Shown one piece after another: positions 54,077-63,339 of a DNA stretch of 64,000 nt. This stretch comes from Terriglobia bacterium. GTDB taxonomy: Bacteria; Acidobacteriota; Terriglobia; Bryobacterales; Bryobacteraceae. Where the stretch lies: assembly GCA_025363475.1 (NCBI GenBank), contig JANYDS010000078.1:22667-86666 (forward strand), in the 5' to 3' direction. The notes below the pieces were generated by a model, which saw only the letters and a program-made list of their open reading frames with translations, searched no databases and was not told the origin of the DNA. Position numbers and translations under genes: made by a program. The number at the start of each line of letters is the position of its first letter. Position 1 is the first letter of the stretch.

Positions 54077-54157
54077 ATGAATCTTCTGGTACTGATAGTT
54101 GTCCTGGTTCTCTTCAGGCGACGCCGGTCCAAACTGCGCATCGAAATCGAGGTTTAA
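54077..54157 (+). CDS. 26-residue membrane peptide
   Basis: An ideal ribosome site ('AAAGGAGG', 6 bases before ATG) precedes a short frame: 'MNLLVLIVVLVLFRRRRSK' and then 'LRIEIEV'. It predicts one hydrophobic segment of about 12 residues followed by a strongly basic stretch, as in small membrane peptides or toxin-like regulators. A strong hairpin follows the stop directly and another lies upstream, so it appears to be an independent transcription unit between convergent-strand genes. It is too short for the ORF track. I do not recognise a family. Confidence 0.65.
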   Translation: MNLLVLIVVLVLFRRRRSKLRIEIEV

Positions 54158-54184
54158 AGCGGGCAGACAGCAATCTGCCCGCTT
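54157..54184. terminator. hairpin shared by the small ORF and clpB
   Basis: A perfect 11-base stem ('AAGCGGGCAGA'/'TCTGCCCGCTT') starts inside the stop region of the 26-residue ORF and lies 23 bases after the clpB stop, so it can terminate transcription from both sides. Confidence 0.75.
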
Positions 54185-54207
54185 CCTCAGTACTAACAAT
54201 ATCACTT

Positions 54208-56853
54208 TCAGGCAGGAATTAATTCGGCGTGGTGATCGAACGTCAGCTTGCCGGTTTCACCATCCTTGTCTACAAGAACGGTCTCGCCAGACAGAAAATC
54301 GCCTGCCAGCAACCGCAGCGCCAGCGGATCCTGAATCAGCCGCTGAATCGCCCGTTTCATCGGCCGCGCGCCATACGCTGGATCATAGCCATCAGCCAGC
54401 ACTGCTTCTTTCGCCGCCTGCGTAATTTCAAGCTTCAGGCCACGGTCGGCCAGTTGTTTTTCAAGACGCTTCAACTGTAGTTCAATGATCACAGTCAGGT
54501 GTTCCTTCGAAAGCGAATTGAACACAATAATGTCATCCACGCGGTTTAGAAATTCTGGCCGGAAAGTCTGCTTCAACACATCCAGCAGTCGTTTCCGCAC
54601 CTCTTCCTGGCCATTGCGAACCTTATGATTCACACTGAATCCGATGGGCGTCGCATCATGGATGATCGCGCTGCCCACGTTTGAGGTCATGATCACAACG
54701 GTATTCTTGAAGTCCACCGTCCGACCCTGGCCATCAGTCAGACGCCCGTCGTCCAGAATCTGCAGCAGCGTATTGAACACATCCGGATGCGCCTTTTCAA
54801 TTTCATCGAACAAGATCACCGAGTACGGGCGACGCCGGATCTGTTCGGTCAACTGGCCGCCCTCGTCATAACCCACATAGCCGAGAAGCGCGCCGATCAT
54901 GCGTGAAACCGCGTGCTTCTCCATGTATTCCGACATATCGACACGCACCATCGCCTTGTCGTCGTCAAACATGAATTGAGCCAGCGCCTTCGCCAGTTCC
55001 GTTTTGCCCACACCAGTCGGCCCCAGGAAAATGAAACTGCCTATCGGGCGGTTTGGATCACTCAAGCCGGCGCGGTTCCTGCGGATGGCGTTCGCCACCA
55101 GCGAGACCGCTTCGTTTTGGCCCACCACGCGGTCATGCAAACGCGCTTCCATGTGGATCAGCTTCTGCACTTCGCCCTCAAGCATGCGCGCCACAGGAAT
55201 TCCGGTCCACTTGGCGACGATGCGCGCGATATCCTCTTCGTCGATTTCTTCCTTTAAAAGCGCGCTGCCGGATTTGATGATTTCCAGATCACGGCTGGCC
55301 TGTTCAATGCCCGCTTCCAAGTCGCGCATCTTTTCATATTTGAGTTGCGAGGCTTTGGCCCAATCCCCCGCCCTGGTGGCACGTTCTTCTTCAGTGCGAG
55401 TCTGTTCCAGTTCTTCTTTGAGTTGCTGAACGCGAGTGATGGCAGTCTTCTCGCGCGTCCAGCGTTCTTTAAGCACAGCTGATTCGCCCCGCAGCCGCTC
55501 CAGTTCATTTTCAATCTGACGGAGGCGGTCCTTCGATGCGATATCCGACTCGCGGTTCAGTGCCTGGCGTTCAATTTCGAGGTGCGAAACGCGCCGCTCC
55601 AGCACATCAATTTCAATCGGCATACTGCCAATCTGGATCTTGAGCGCTGAGCCGGCTTCGTCCACCAGATCAATGGCCTTGTCGGGCAGAAAACGATTCG
55701 TAATATAACGCTGCGACAGTACAGCAGCAGCCACGATGGCCGAATCCTTGATGCGCACAGCATGGTGGATCTCGAACTTTTCTTTGAGCCCGCGCAGGAT
55801 AGCGATTGTGTCATCAACCGATGGCTCACCCACCAGGACGGTCTGGAAACGGCGGGCCAGCGCCGCATCTTTCTCAATGTACTTCCGGTATTCGGTCAGT
55901 GTAGTAGCGCCGATACAGCGCAGTTCACCACGGGCCAGCGCCGGCTTCAGCATGTTGGCCGCGTCAATGGCACCTTCCGCGCCACCCGCACCGACGAGTG
56001 TATGCAGTTCATCAATAAAGCAGATGATTTCGCCGTTCGATTCAGTGATTTCCTTGAGAACTGCCTTGAGGCGATCTTCAAATTCGCCGCGAAATTTGGT
56101 CCCCGCGACCATGGATGAGAGGTCGATAGCAACGAGCTTCTTGTTGCGCAACTGGTCCGGCACATCGCCTTTCACGATGCGCTGGGCAAGGCCTTCGACA
56201 ATGGCAGTCTTGCCGACGCCTGGTTCACCGATCAGTACGGGATTGTTTTTGGTTCTGCGGCTCAGGACCTGCATCAAGCGACGGATTTCCTCGTCGCGAC
56301 CAATCACCGGATCCAGCTTGCCACGCCGCGCCTGTTCGGTGAGGTCGATGGCATACCGTTCCAGCGCCTGATATTTGGATTCGGGATTCTGGTCGGTCAC
56401 GCGCTGGGTTCCGCGCACTGCGACCAGCGCTTTGAGAATGGCGTCATGATTCGCTCCCTGCTTGTTGAGCAGCGTGCCTGCAGGTTCGTACTTCTGGTCG
56501 GAAATGGCAAGCAGCAGATGTTCTGTAGAAACATACTCATCCTTGAATTTTTCGGTTTCCTTGAACGCCGCTTCAAAGACCTGATTCAGGGCTGGTGAGA
56601 CATAGAATCCCGGCTGCTGGCTGGCAACTTTGGGCAGGCTTTCGAGCTGCCGTTCAGCCTCGGCGATCAGAGGATCCGGGTGCGCCCCGCATTTTTCGAG
56701 AACCGGCCGAACTATGCCCTCGCGTTCCTGTGCCAGTGAGATCAGGAGGTGCAGCGGATGCATCGCCTGATTGCCATGCATGCCGGCGATTTCCTGGGCT
56801 TGCTGAACAGCTTCCTGGGCTTTCTGCGTGAGTTTTTCAAAGCGGAACGGCAT
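54208..56853 (-). CDS. clpB: ATP-dependent disaggregase ClpB
   Basis: The 881-residue protein has the full class I Clp layout: N-domain ('[15 protein letters not shown]'), NBD1 with Walker A '[15 protein letters not shown]', a coiled-coil middle domain (about 410-535), NBD2 with '[15 protein letters not shown]' and a C-terminal domain. The ClpB marker '[17 protein letters not shown]' is present. It extracts proteins from aggregates together with DnaK in the cytoplasm. It lies 108 bases downstream of hsp20 in the same direction, with its own 'CAGGAGAG' site, so it probably shares that heat-shock promoter. Confidence 0.95.
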   Translation of the reverse strand: MPFRFEKLTQKAQEAVQQAQEIAGMHGNQAMHPLHLLISLAQEREGIVRPVLEKCGAHPDPLIAEAERQLESLPKVASQQPGFYVSPALNQVFEAAFKETEKFKDEYVSTEHLLLAISDQKYEPAGTLLNKQGANHDAILKALVAVRGTQRVTDQNPESKYQALERYAIDLTEQARRGKLDPVIGRDEEIRRLMQVLSRRTKNNPVLIGEPGVGKTAIVEGLAQRIVKGDVPDQLRNKKLVAIDLSSMVAGTKFRGEFEDRLKAVLKEITESNGEIICFIDELHTLVGAGGAEGAIDAANMLKPALARGELRCIGATTLTEYRKYIEKDAALARRFQTVLVGEPSVDDTIAILRGLKEKFEIHHAVRIKDSAIVAAAVLSQRYITNRFLPDKAIDLVDEAGSALKIQIGSMPIEIDVLERRVSHLEIERQALNRESDIASKDRLRQIENELERLRGESAVLKERWTREKTAITRVQQLKEELEQTRTEEERATRAGDWAKASQLKYEKMRDLEAGIEQASRDLEIIKSGSALLKEEIDEEDIARIVAKWTGIPVARMLEGEVQKLIHMEARLHDRVVGQNEAVSLVANAIRRNRAGLSDPNRPIGSFIFLGPTGVGKTELAKALAQFMFDDDKAMVRVDMSEYMEKHAVSRMIGALLGYVGYDEGGQLTEQIRRRPYSVILFDEIEKAHPDVFNTLLQILDDGRLTDGQGRTVDFKNTVVIMTSNVGSAIIHDATPIGFSVNHKVRNGQEEVRKRLLDVLKQTFRPEFLNRVDDIIVFNSLSKEHLTVIIELQLKRLEKQLADRGLKLEITQAAKEAVLADGYDPAYGARPMKRAIQRLIQDPLALRLLAGDFLSGETVLVDKDGETGKLTFDHHAELIPA

Positions 56854-56961
56854 TTTGTGTCTCTCCTGTTCTCTCTTTAATTATCGGCCTGTTCGTGCTG
56901 CTCTTGAACCTGATTCTGGCGCGGACTACGATGCAAGTCCCGAAGTCCGCGCCGCCTTCGG

Positions 56962-57399
56962 CTATTGTTTGGTTGAACCGGCGTCCTGAATCGACACTTT
57001 GACCTGCCGCGACTTGGCTGCCTCTTTCTTCGGCAGGGAAATCGTCAGAACACCGTTCTTGTAATCGGCCGCCACGGTTTCAGTGTCGAAACTCGCGGGG
57101 ACCGCAAAACTTCGGACGAAATCGCCGTAGCTGCGCTCGATACGGTGATAGCCCTTCAGCTTTTCTTCGCTCCCGAACTTTCTTTTGCCCGTGATGGTCA
57201 GGGTCTGGTTCTCGACCCGGACATCAATGTCGTCCAGTTTAACGTCCGGAAGGTCTGCCCGGAGTGTCAGGGCGTTTTCAGTTTCAAAGATATCTACGGC
57301 AGGCGACCATGGCCTGCTGGTGCGCGGTTCGCTCATCAGCCGTGTCACTGCGTCTTCAAAGAAGCGAAACGCGGGAATGGATTCGATGGAGGTACTCAT
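56962..57399 (-). CDS. small heat-shock protein, Hsp20/alpha-crystallin family
   Basis: The ATG at 57399 follows 'AAAGGAATCC' and gives 145 residues; the longer track start reads through the promoter. The alpha-crystallin domain runs from 'SPAVDIFETENALTLRADLPDVKLDDIDVRVENQTLTI' to 'YKNGVLTISLPKKEAAKSRQVKV', with the consensus 'GVLTISLPK' and a charged C-terminal tail. It binds unfolding proteins without ATP and hands them to ClpB/DnaK, and clpB follows it. A clear promoter with an overlapping palindrome lies upstream. Confidence 0.93.
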   Translation of the reverse strand: MSTSIESIPAFRFFEDAVTRLMSEPRTSRPWSPAVDIFETENALTLRADLPDVKLDDIDVRVENQTLTITGKRKFGSEEKLKGYHRIERSYGDFVRSFAVPASFDTETVAADYKNGVLTISLPKKEAAKSRQVKVSIQDAGSTKQ

Positions 57400-57429
57400 G
57401 GGTAGTTGGATTCCTTTCAGAGAATTTTG

Positions 57430-57465
57430 ATTCAAGATCATCATGATGATTGATCTAACTTGAAT
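57430..57465 (-). promoter_or_regulatory. palindromic operator-like site before hsp20
   Basis: Nested inverted repeats share one centre: outer 'ATTCAAG'/'CTTGAAT', middle 'AGATCA'/'TGATCT' and inner 'ATCATCATGATGAT'. The site overlaps the -10 box, as expected for a repressor. It is not CIRCE; it vaguely recalls the HAIR element of HspR in its CTTGA arms, but the spacing differs. Confidence 0.6.
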
Positions 57466-57492
57466 AATAAAATATGAGTCGATAGTTGTCAA
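57464..57492 (-). promoter_or_regulatory. sigma-70-type promoter of hsp20-clpB
   Basis: On the minus strand TTGACA and TATTAT are separated by 17 bases, close to the housekeeping consensus. The -35 box lies over the last codons of the MATE gene. Confidence 0.75.
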
Positions 57493-58826
57493 ATACTGTT
57501 TTCTAGTGTCGGGGTTGCCCGATGCCACACCACCAGCAACCCGCTGCCAATCAGAATCAGCGCCAGGCACAATCCATCCCAAAGACCCGCCGCACCCCAT
57601 TTCAAACCAAAACAAAGCCAGCAGCCCAGCGGTAATCCGATCACCCAGTATCCAATCAGATTCCACAACATCGGCGTAACCGTATTTCCCAGGCCCCGCA
57701 ACGCTCCGGTCGCCACCGTCTGCATTCCGTCAAACAACTGGAAAACCGCCGCAATGGCCAGCAGCGTCGCGGTATAGTCAATCACCGCGCGGTCATGCGT
57801 ATAGGCCCCCGCAATCTGGCGCGGCAGCACAATAAATAACAGCGCCGAGCAGAGTTCATACGCCACGGCCAGGCCGATCGCCGTCCAGCCTGCACGCGCC
57901 GCTTCCCGTTGATCTCCCGCGCCCACCGCACGGCCGACAGAAACAGCAGCGGCCGACGCAATCCCCAGCGGCACCATATATGTCACCGATGCAGCATTCA
58001 GCGCGATCGCATGCGCCGCGAGACTAACCGCTCCCAGCGTCCCCGCCAGCGCCGTCACGGCATTGAAAACACCCACTTCAAACCCAATCGTAAGCGCTGC
58101 GGGCAGACCCAGCTTCAGCAGTCGCCAGATGCCAGGCCGCAATTGCTGAAAGCCTGTGAATGCGGTCCTGTCGCGCAGCAGCACCGCCAGCAGCAGCGCA
58201 GCAGCGAGATATATTCGTGCAATCACCGTGGAAAGTGCCGACCCGCGCAGGCCCATCGCCGGTGCGCCCCAGTGTCCAAAAATCAGCACCCAATTGCCCA
58301 GCAGATTCACCAGATTCGCGCTGACCAGAGCAAATGTCACGGGCCGCACATGGTGAAGCCCCTGCAAATAGCGGCGGAAGATGGTGTACAGCATGAGCGG
58401 CGGCACGCTCCACACCAGCACATTGAGAAACTCCACCCCGCCTGCCCGCACCACCGGGTCCACCCCGATAACAGTCAGCAATGGCACGGAACCCACGATG
58501 CAAACCATCAAAACCGGGGTGGCGAACAGGGCGATGAACAAAGCCGAGGCGAGCCAGCGGCGGGCAGCAAGCTCATCTTTGGCGCCAAAAGCCTGCGCCA
58601 CCAGAGAATCCAGCCCCGACATCAGGCCGAGGCCGAAGATAGCAAAGCTATAAAAAGCAACGCTGCCGATGCTGGCCGCGCCGATCGCCGCCGCACTGCC
58701 CGGCAGACGGCCCACCATAATGGTGTCCACCACGCCCATTCCCATCCAGCCCAATTCAGCAAGGGCGAGCGGGATCGCAATGCGCAGCATGACTCTGACA
58801 TCACGGGCGTAGTGCGGAACCATCAT
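57489..58826 (-). CDS. MATE family multidrug/Na+ efflux transporter
   Basis: From the ATG at 58826 (or the next codon) the ~445-residue protein has about 12 hydrophobic helices in two related halves. 'IAIPLALAELGWMGMGVVDTIMVGRLPGSAAAIGAASIG' is the typical MATE N-terminus, and 'SALSTVIARIYLAAALLL' and 'AVGAGDQREAARAG' are conserved. Such transporters expel cationic or hydrophobic compounds in exchange for H+ or Na+. The track's start at 58922 lies over the divergent gene and is not used. The downstream heat-shock promoter overlaps its stop. Confidence 0.88.
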   Translation of the reverse strand: MMVPHYARDVRVMLRIAIPLALAELGWMGMGVVDTIMVGRLPGSAAAIGAASIGSVAFYSFAIFGLGLMSGLDSLVAQAFGAKDELAARRWLASALFIALFATPVLMVCIVGSVPLLTVIGVDPVVRAGGVEFLNVLVWSVPPLMLYTIFRRYLQGLHHVRPVTFALVSANLVNLLGNWVLIFGHWGAPAMGLRGSALSTVIARIYLAAALLLAVLLRDRTAFTGFQQLRPGIWRLLKLGLPAALTIGFEVGVFNAVTALAGTLGAVSLAAHAIALNAASVTYMVPLGIASAAAVSVGRAVGAGDQREAARAGWTAIGLAVAYELCSALLFIVLPRQIAGAYTHDRAVIDYTATLLAIAAVFQLFDGMQTVATGALRGLGNTVTPMLWNLIGYWVIGLPLGCWLCFGLKWGAAGLWDGLCLALILIGSGLLVVWHRATPTLENSI

Positions 58827-58876
58827 GAGGAGGAAGCTTTTATGATACGGCGATACTGCAAAACAGGCCGACGCGC

Positions 58877-60071
58877 ATGAATCCCCAAGCCCTCGTGAAA
58901 ACCTTTCAAAGTGCCCGCACACGCGATTTTCAGAAATCTGTAATTCGCGAGATGATGCGCCTTGCCGTCAAGGCCGGTGCCATCAATCTGGCACAGGGAT
59001 TCCGCGACTTCCCTTGCCCCGCCGAACTCAAAGAGGCCGCCGCTGAGGGCATTGCGAAAGATCACAACCAGTACTCCATCACTTGGGGCACGAAACCATT
59101 TCGCGACGCCATCGCCCGCAAATACCTGCGGTCTTACAATCTTGAAACTGACCCGGAACGCGAGATCACTGTCTGCTGTGGTGCTACAGAGGGCATGATT
59201 GCAGCCATGCTGGCCGTTACAACTCCGGGCGATGAAGTCATTGTCTCCGAACCGTTCTACGAAAACTACCACCCCGACACCCTGCTCTGCGGAGTGGACC
59301 GGAAGGTCGTCAGGCTGAATGCGCCCGACTGGGCTTTCGACCCTGCCGAACTACGGGCGGCCTTTTCACCGCGGACCCGCGCCATCATCATCAACACGCC
59401 CAACAACCCCACCGGCAAGGTTTTCACGCTGGAAGAAATGATGTACATCGCGGCGCTTTGTCAGGAATTCGACGCCCTGGCCATCACCGACGAAATCTAC
59501 GAACACATCATTTACGACGGTCTGAAGCACATCCCGATGATCACGCTGTTTGGTATGCGGGACCGCTCCATTCTGGTCAACAGCATGAGCAAGACCTTCT
59601 CTGTAACCGGCTGGCGCGTGGGCTGGATCATTGCCGCGCCGGAACTCACCAGCGCCATCCGCAAGGTGCATGACTTTCTTGCCGTTAGTTAATGCACCCA
59701 CACCCCTGCAATACGCGGGGGTGAAAGCGCTCGACCTGCCGGATTCTTACTTCAGCGGACTTTCAGTAGAGTATGATGCCAGGCGGCAGACGGCGCTCAC
59801 CATGCTTCGTGCCGTCGGGCTGCGCTGTTCAGTACCCGGCGGTGCGTATTACGTGATGACGGATGCGAGGGATTTGGGCGTGACCGATGACCGTGCTTTT
59901 GCCGAATGGCTGATTGGTACGGCCGGAATTGCGGGTGTACCAGGTTCCAGCTTCTATAACAAGCCCGAGGACGGCTGCAGTCAGATCCGGTTTTGCTTTT
60001 GCAAAAAAGACGAAACACTGCGAGAGGCCGGCATCAAACTCGCTGCGATTCCGCGCTTGTTGGGAAGATAA
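58877..60071 (+). pseudogene. PLP aminotransferase (class I/II) with a +1 frameshift
   Basis: The first frame (58877-59692) carries 'INLAQGFRDFPCPAELKEAA', 'NQYSITWGTKPFRDAIA', 'NTPNNPTGKVFTLEE', 'ITDEIYEHIIYDG' and the PLP-Lys motif 'NSMSKTFSVTGWRVGW', then stops after 'KVHDFLAV'. The remaining 120 residues ('NAPTPLQYAGVKAL' to 'RFCFCKKDETL') continue in the next frame. Removing one base in 'GCCGTTAGTTAATGC' (59681-59695) restores 'HDFLAVVNAPTPLQ' and a normal ~397-residue enzyme of the kynurenine/methionine aminotransferase type. The sequence is otherwise unspoiled, so a recent mutation or assembly error is likely. Confidence 0.82.
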
Positions 60072-60086
60072 GACTGTGCGCGGAGC

Positions 60087-60962
60087 TTATCCACGAAACC
60101 AGTCGATCAACAGGCTGTTGACCCTCTCAGGTTCTTCGTGATGCAGCCAGTGCGTGCAATCGGGAAAACGAATCAGTTCGCCCTGGGTGCAGTATTGCAG
60201 ACTGTCCTCAGCCATTTCCGCCAGCAGGAACGCGTCTTTTTCACCCCACAAAATACGCACAGGCACTTCGATCCGCGAGGGCGGTATGCCGCCATGGAGC
60301 ATGCTGCGAAACGCGGCGCGATACCAGTTGATCATTGCCGTGAGTGCGCCAGGCTGCGCCCAGGCATCGCGGTACCGCTTCAAGTCATCTGCAGTGAAGG
60401 TTCCGGGGCGGCTCGATTCCGTAAGCGACATTTTCGCCAGCTTGTAATCACCAGCACTGATGACCGCTTCCGGTAAACCGGGGATCTGAAACCAGATGAT
60501 GTACCAGCTGTGCATTAGCTGGCGCAGATTTGTCTTGAGGAAACGCGCCATTGTAGCCGGGTGCGGCACGTTCAGAATGGCCAGGCGGTGGATGCGGTCC
60601 GGATGCATGCCTGCAAAGCTCCACGCTACCGCCGCGCCCCAGTCATGACCTGCCAGAAAGATTTTCCTGCGACCTAGGTGGTCAGCAATGGCGATTACAT
60701 CGGCAACCAGATTTTTGATCGCGTACGCTCTGATGTCAGAAGGCTTGCTGCTGGTGTTGTAACCGCGCTGATCGGGAACCAGGACGCGGTAGCCTGCTTC
60801 AGCCAGCGCACTGATTTGGCCGCGCCAGCTGTACCAGAATTCGGGGAAGCCATGCAGCAGAATCACTACTTCACCGTCCGCCGGCCCTGCGGCGATGGTG
60901 TGCAGTACAACGTCGTCATTCTGAAACGAGAGTTCCTCAAAATCCGTCATGAGAACCATCAT
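60087..60962 (-). CDS. alpha/beta hydrolase, soluble epoxide hydrolase type
   Basis: The ATG at 60962 gives 291 residues; an ATG at 60950 ('MTDFEELSF') is as likely. Motifs: 'VVILLHGFPEFWYSWRGQI', the Asp nucleophile in 'LAGHDWGAAVAW', a lid with 'WYIIWFQIPGLPEAVI', the acid in 'LWGEKDAFL' and the catalytic His in 'FPDCTHWLHHEEP'. 'HGFPEFWYSWR' and the lid pattern point to epoxide hydrolase rather than dehalogenase. It is cytosolic and convergent with the frameshifted aminotransferase. Confidence 0.88.
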   Translation of the reverse strand: MMVLMTDFEELSFQNDDVVLHTIAAGPADGEVVILLHGFPEFWYSWRGQISALAEAGYRVLVPDQRGYNTSSKPSDIRAYAIKNLVADVIAIADHLGRRKIFLAGHDWGAAVAWSFAGMHPDRIHRLAILNVPHPATMARFLKTNLRQLMHSWYIIWFQIPGLPEAVISAGDYKLAKMSLTESSRPGTFTADDLKRYRDAWAQPGALTAMINWYRAAFRSMLHGGIPPSRIEVPVRILWGEKDAFLLAEMAEDSLQYCTQGELIRFPDCTHWLHHEEPERVNSLLIDWFRG

Positions 60963-61004
60963 GCACTGAAGCCGGCATTCATGGGTACACTCGGCGCGGT
61001 ACAC

Positions 61005-61313
61005 TCATGAATTGGAGTTGCGGCTGCGCGGTTTGGGACGGCCTATCATTTTTGATCCAACACTCAAGAATGAGGGAGTTGTCCAAGGATGTTCGTGCGC
61101 TGGTCCCTGTCGTTAATCCGATGGATGGCCCCTAAGAACATCCGGTTGATTCCCACCCTTTATATAAGGGGGTCAAAAACCGGGTCGAAACAACCGCGCA
61201 GCCCACTCCAAACTACTTTAAGCCGCTTTTTGAAACAATACGGGCTTAAAGCCGGTAGAATGGACACGACTGAAAGTCGTGGGGGCGGCTGAAGCCGTCT
61301 GAAGCGGTTCCGG
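61005..61313. other. non-coding stretch with IS200-end-like hairpins
   Basis: No credible gene is present. Short stem-loops stand in a row from about 61220 ('GGCTTAAAGCC', 'GACTGAAAGTC', 'CGGCTGAAGCCG', 'CCGGCTAAGAGCCGG'), which resemble the folded ends of IS200/IS605 elements and lead straight into the transposase remnant. Confidence 0.5.
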
Positions 61314-61682
61314 CTAAGAGCCGGCTGAAGGCTCGGCGGGCGCTGTAATCTTGAATCCCTGATCGTCTTCGTCCCATTTTTGGCTCTCGATATAGGCTTT
61401 AATCGTTGTCTCGTCCACCGCGCCCGCCGTCGCACAGAAGTATCCTCGCGCCCACATGTGCTGCCCCCAGTATCGCTTCCGCAACTCAGAAAATTCCGCC
61501 TGCAAACGCCTGCTCGACCTGACTTATGATGTATTGAACCAGTTTCGCCGGCGACAACACCGGCGGTGCTGACAACAACAGATGTATGTGATCCGGCGAC
61601 ACTTGTACCGATACTTTGTGCACCAGATCACGTGATACTTCAGATCAAAGACCGCGTGCGCGCTATGCCTGTATTCCGCCAT
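61314..61682 (-). pseudogene. IS200/IS605-type TnpA transposase remnant with internal deletion
   Basis: From 61682 the minus strand reads 'MAEYRHSAHAVFDLKYHVIWCTKYRYK', the usual TnpA start, and then jumps to 'VSPDHIHLLLSAPPVLSPAKLVQYI' in another frame. That block contains the HUH-type His pair, but the section normally between the two is missing. The end ('ELRKRYWGQHMWARGYFCATAGAVDETTIKAYIESQ') is again family-like, and its catalytic Tyr region is degraded. A deletion plus frameshift makes it non-functional. Flanking hairpins suggest the whole element spans roughly 61220-61760. Confidence 0.75.
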
Positions 61683-61763
61683 TCCTCCCATTGTCGAAGA
61701 TTGGAACGGGCCGCTGAAAGCTGACCGCCTGTAAGGCTGTGGGATTAAACCGGGAGGACGGAG

Positions 61764-62216
61764 CTAAACAGCTACGGGCGAAGCTGCTTCGGGTGGCAGC
61801 AAGAGGCGAACGCTGCTGGCAGCGATCTTGCCGTTGCGATCCATACCAAGATCGAAAGAAACTTTCGCTCCCGGCACAAGTTCAGTAGCCTGACCCTGAT
61901 GCAAGCGGGAGATGTGGAAGAAAATATCCTTGCCGCCGCCATCGGGACGCAGGAAACCAAAGCCCTTTTCTTCGAAGTAGGTCATCACGGAACCGGTCTG
62001 TTGATCGGCCTGTGAGTCATCGCCGGCCTCGCCGCCGCCACCAGAGGCAGACAGCGACATGCTGGGCGGACGTCCGCTCTTGTCGCCCACGCCCTGTTTG
62101 AGCAGAGCCAGATCTTCATCGGTCAATTCACGCGCATAACTCGCCTCTGAAGGCATCTTCAGATTGGGATTCTTCTTCAGGGAGTCTTCAAAGAGACGTT
62201 TCTGTCGGGCGTTCAA
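61764..62216 (-). CDS. cold-shock-domain protein with N-terminal extension
   Basis: The TTG at 62216 is preceded by 'AAAGGAATTGAAG'. The 150-residue protein has a charged N-terminal part of about 70 residues ('RQKRLFEDSLKKNPNLKMPSEASYARELTDEDLALLK') and a Gly/Ser linker. A cold-shock domain follows: 'GSVMTYFEEKGFGFLRPDGGGKDIFFHISRL' holds the RNP1- and RNP2-like motifs, with Phe replacing the usual Ile in KGFGFI. It binds single-stranded nucleic acid. The extension is not part of ordinary 70-residue Csp proteins. Confidence 0.85.
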   Translation of the reverse strand: MNARQKRLFEDSLKKNPNLKMPSEASYARELTDEDLALLKQGVGDKSGRPPSMSLSASGGGGEAGDDSQADQQTGSVMTYFEEKGFGFLRPDGGGKDIFFHISRLHQGQATELVPGAKVSFDLGMDRNGKIAASSVRLLLPPEAASPVAV

Positions 62217-62264
62217 ACTTCAATTCCTTTGCTGTTCACTACGGTATGGTTCACGGGTATGGGT

Positions 62265-62531
62265 CTATGCTTCGACGGTTTCAGCGGCTTCATCAGTAAC
62301 TTCGGCGACTGCCGCAGCCACTGCCTTCGGCTTGCGTGCGCGCGAGGCGCGTTTTTCAGCGGGGGGCTGGCGGTCGCTCTTTTTGAGCGACGTGACAACC
62401 ATCGCGGTAACGAATTTTTTCTCGCCGTGGTCGTCAAACTTGATGATAATGCGCTCTTCGGAACTGGACATGACCGTACCCAAACCGAACTTCTGGTGCT
62501 CTACCTGAGCACCCTGATTAAAATTAGCCAT
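62265..62531 (-). CDS. small protein with UvrD-tail-like (tudor-type) domain
   Basis: The 88-residue protein reads 'FNQGAQVEHQKFGLGTVMSSSEERIIIKFDDHGEKKF', the same pattern as the tudor-like C-terminal domain of UvrD/PcrA helicases that contacts RNA polymerase. It is followed by a Lys/Ala-rich tail with a positively charged stretch ('KRASRARKPKAVAAA'). It may bind RNA polymerase or DNA repair partners; this is inference. It lies 48 bases before the cold-shock gene, in the same direction. Confidence 0.75.
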   Translation of the reverse strand: MANFNQGAQVEHQKFGLGTVMSSSEERIIIKFDDHGEKKFVTAMVVTSLKKSDRQPPAEKRASRARKPKAVAAAVAEVTDEAAETVEA

Positions 62532-62649
62532 AATTATTGCGGGATCACTCCTGTGATGTCGTGCGTGAGGGTTCGAAGTGGAAGGAAGGAGCGCAAACTA
62601 CTCTATGAGCATAGCATAGCCAGTTGAAACCCTGCCACGCCTGCGGCTG

Positions 62650-63081
62650 TCAAGCCGGCCTGAGTATGTGAATTCCGGTGCGCCCGTAGCGCGATACGCC
62701 CCGATCAAAAGTAACAAACGTATAGCCGGCTGTTTTTGCAAAGGCAGCAAGATATGCATCTGTCCAGAAATTAGACCCGCTGCCGGCCTTCGCTGACAGG
62801 TCTTGCCACACCTTTTCCAACCCTGCTGGTTCAGCTGCAAATAATGGCTTCAGGTCAGCGCGAATCCGTTCCAGCCTGCGCCAGGCGGCGTCGGGCGTGA
62901 GTTCATCGCCTTTCATCACGCTGCGGTTCGTCAGAAGCCGGAGGAATCCCATTTGAGTTACGCGGCAAAATGCCATTCCGGCATCACCCGTGGATTCGAA
63001 CCACTTCGTCGCGGCGGCGTGCTGGTCATGCTCAATCACAGCGAGTGCAATCCAGAGGTTTATATCAGGCAAGAAGGTCAT
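62650..63081 (-). CDS. vapC: PIN-domain toxin, VapC-like
   Basis: The ATG at 63081 gives 143 residues. The PIN acidic residues are present: Asp in 'FLPDINLWIAL', Glu in 'DELTPDAAWRRLERI' or nearby, Asp in 'FWTDAYLAAFA' and Asp in 'FVTFDRGVSRY'. VapC toxins are Mg2+-dependent RNases that cut tRNA or rRNA. The start overlaps the antitoxin's 3' end by 17 bases, the usual arrangement of toxin-antitoxin pairs. Confidence 0.85.
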   Translation of the reverse strand: MTFLPDINLWIALAVIEHDQHAAATKWFESTGDAGMAFCRVTQMGFLRLLTNRSVMKGDELTPDAAWRRLERIRADLKPLFAAEPAGLEKVWQDLSAKAGSGSNFWTDAYLAAFAKTAGYTFVTFDRGVSRYGRTGIHILRPA

Positions 63082-63307
63082 CGAAATTAAATCCGGACAA
63101 GTCCAGCTTGCCGCGACTGCGCAAATGGAAGGAGGGAAATTTCCGGACTGCTGGTTTGGATGTTTCCGTCGAGGTTTGCTTCTGCACGCGTTCATCCGCC
63201 TGCTCTATAGCAGCAATAATGAATTGCTTCATCGTCACACCTTGAAGTGCGGCGCGCGACTTGGTTTGCCGAAAGAGAGAATCCGGGATTTCAATGGTCG
63301 TTCGCAT
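63065..63307 (-). CDS. vapB: VapB-like antitoxin
   Basis: The 80-residue protein starts 'MRTTIEIPDSLFRQTKSRAALQGVTMKQFIIAAIEQ', a ribbon-helix-helix pattern that would bind the operon's promoter. The tail ('KFPSFHLRSRGKLDLSGFNFDDLLA') should wrap the toxin. It is transcribed first and overlaps the toxin gene, which suits autoregulation by the pair. Confidence 0.82.
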   Translation of the reverse strand: MRTTIEIPDSLFRQTKSRAALQGVTMKQFIIAAIEQADERVQKQTSTETSKPAVRKFPSFHLRSRGKLDLSGFNFDDLLA

Positions 63308-63339
63308 CGATATCCGCAGGTTAACATAAAAGCACTTAT

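Noticed and set aside
57430-57465. CIRCE (HrcA) element before hsp20
   Set aside because: The conserved TTAGCACTC/GAGTGCTAA arms are absent.
57909-58880. 323-residue plus-strand ORF opposite the MATE gene
   Set aside because: His/Arg/Gln-rich shadow of hydrophobic membrane codons on the other strand.
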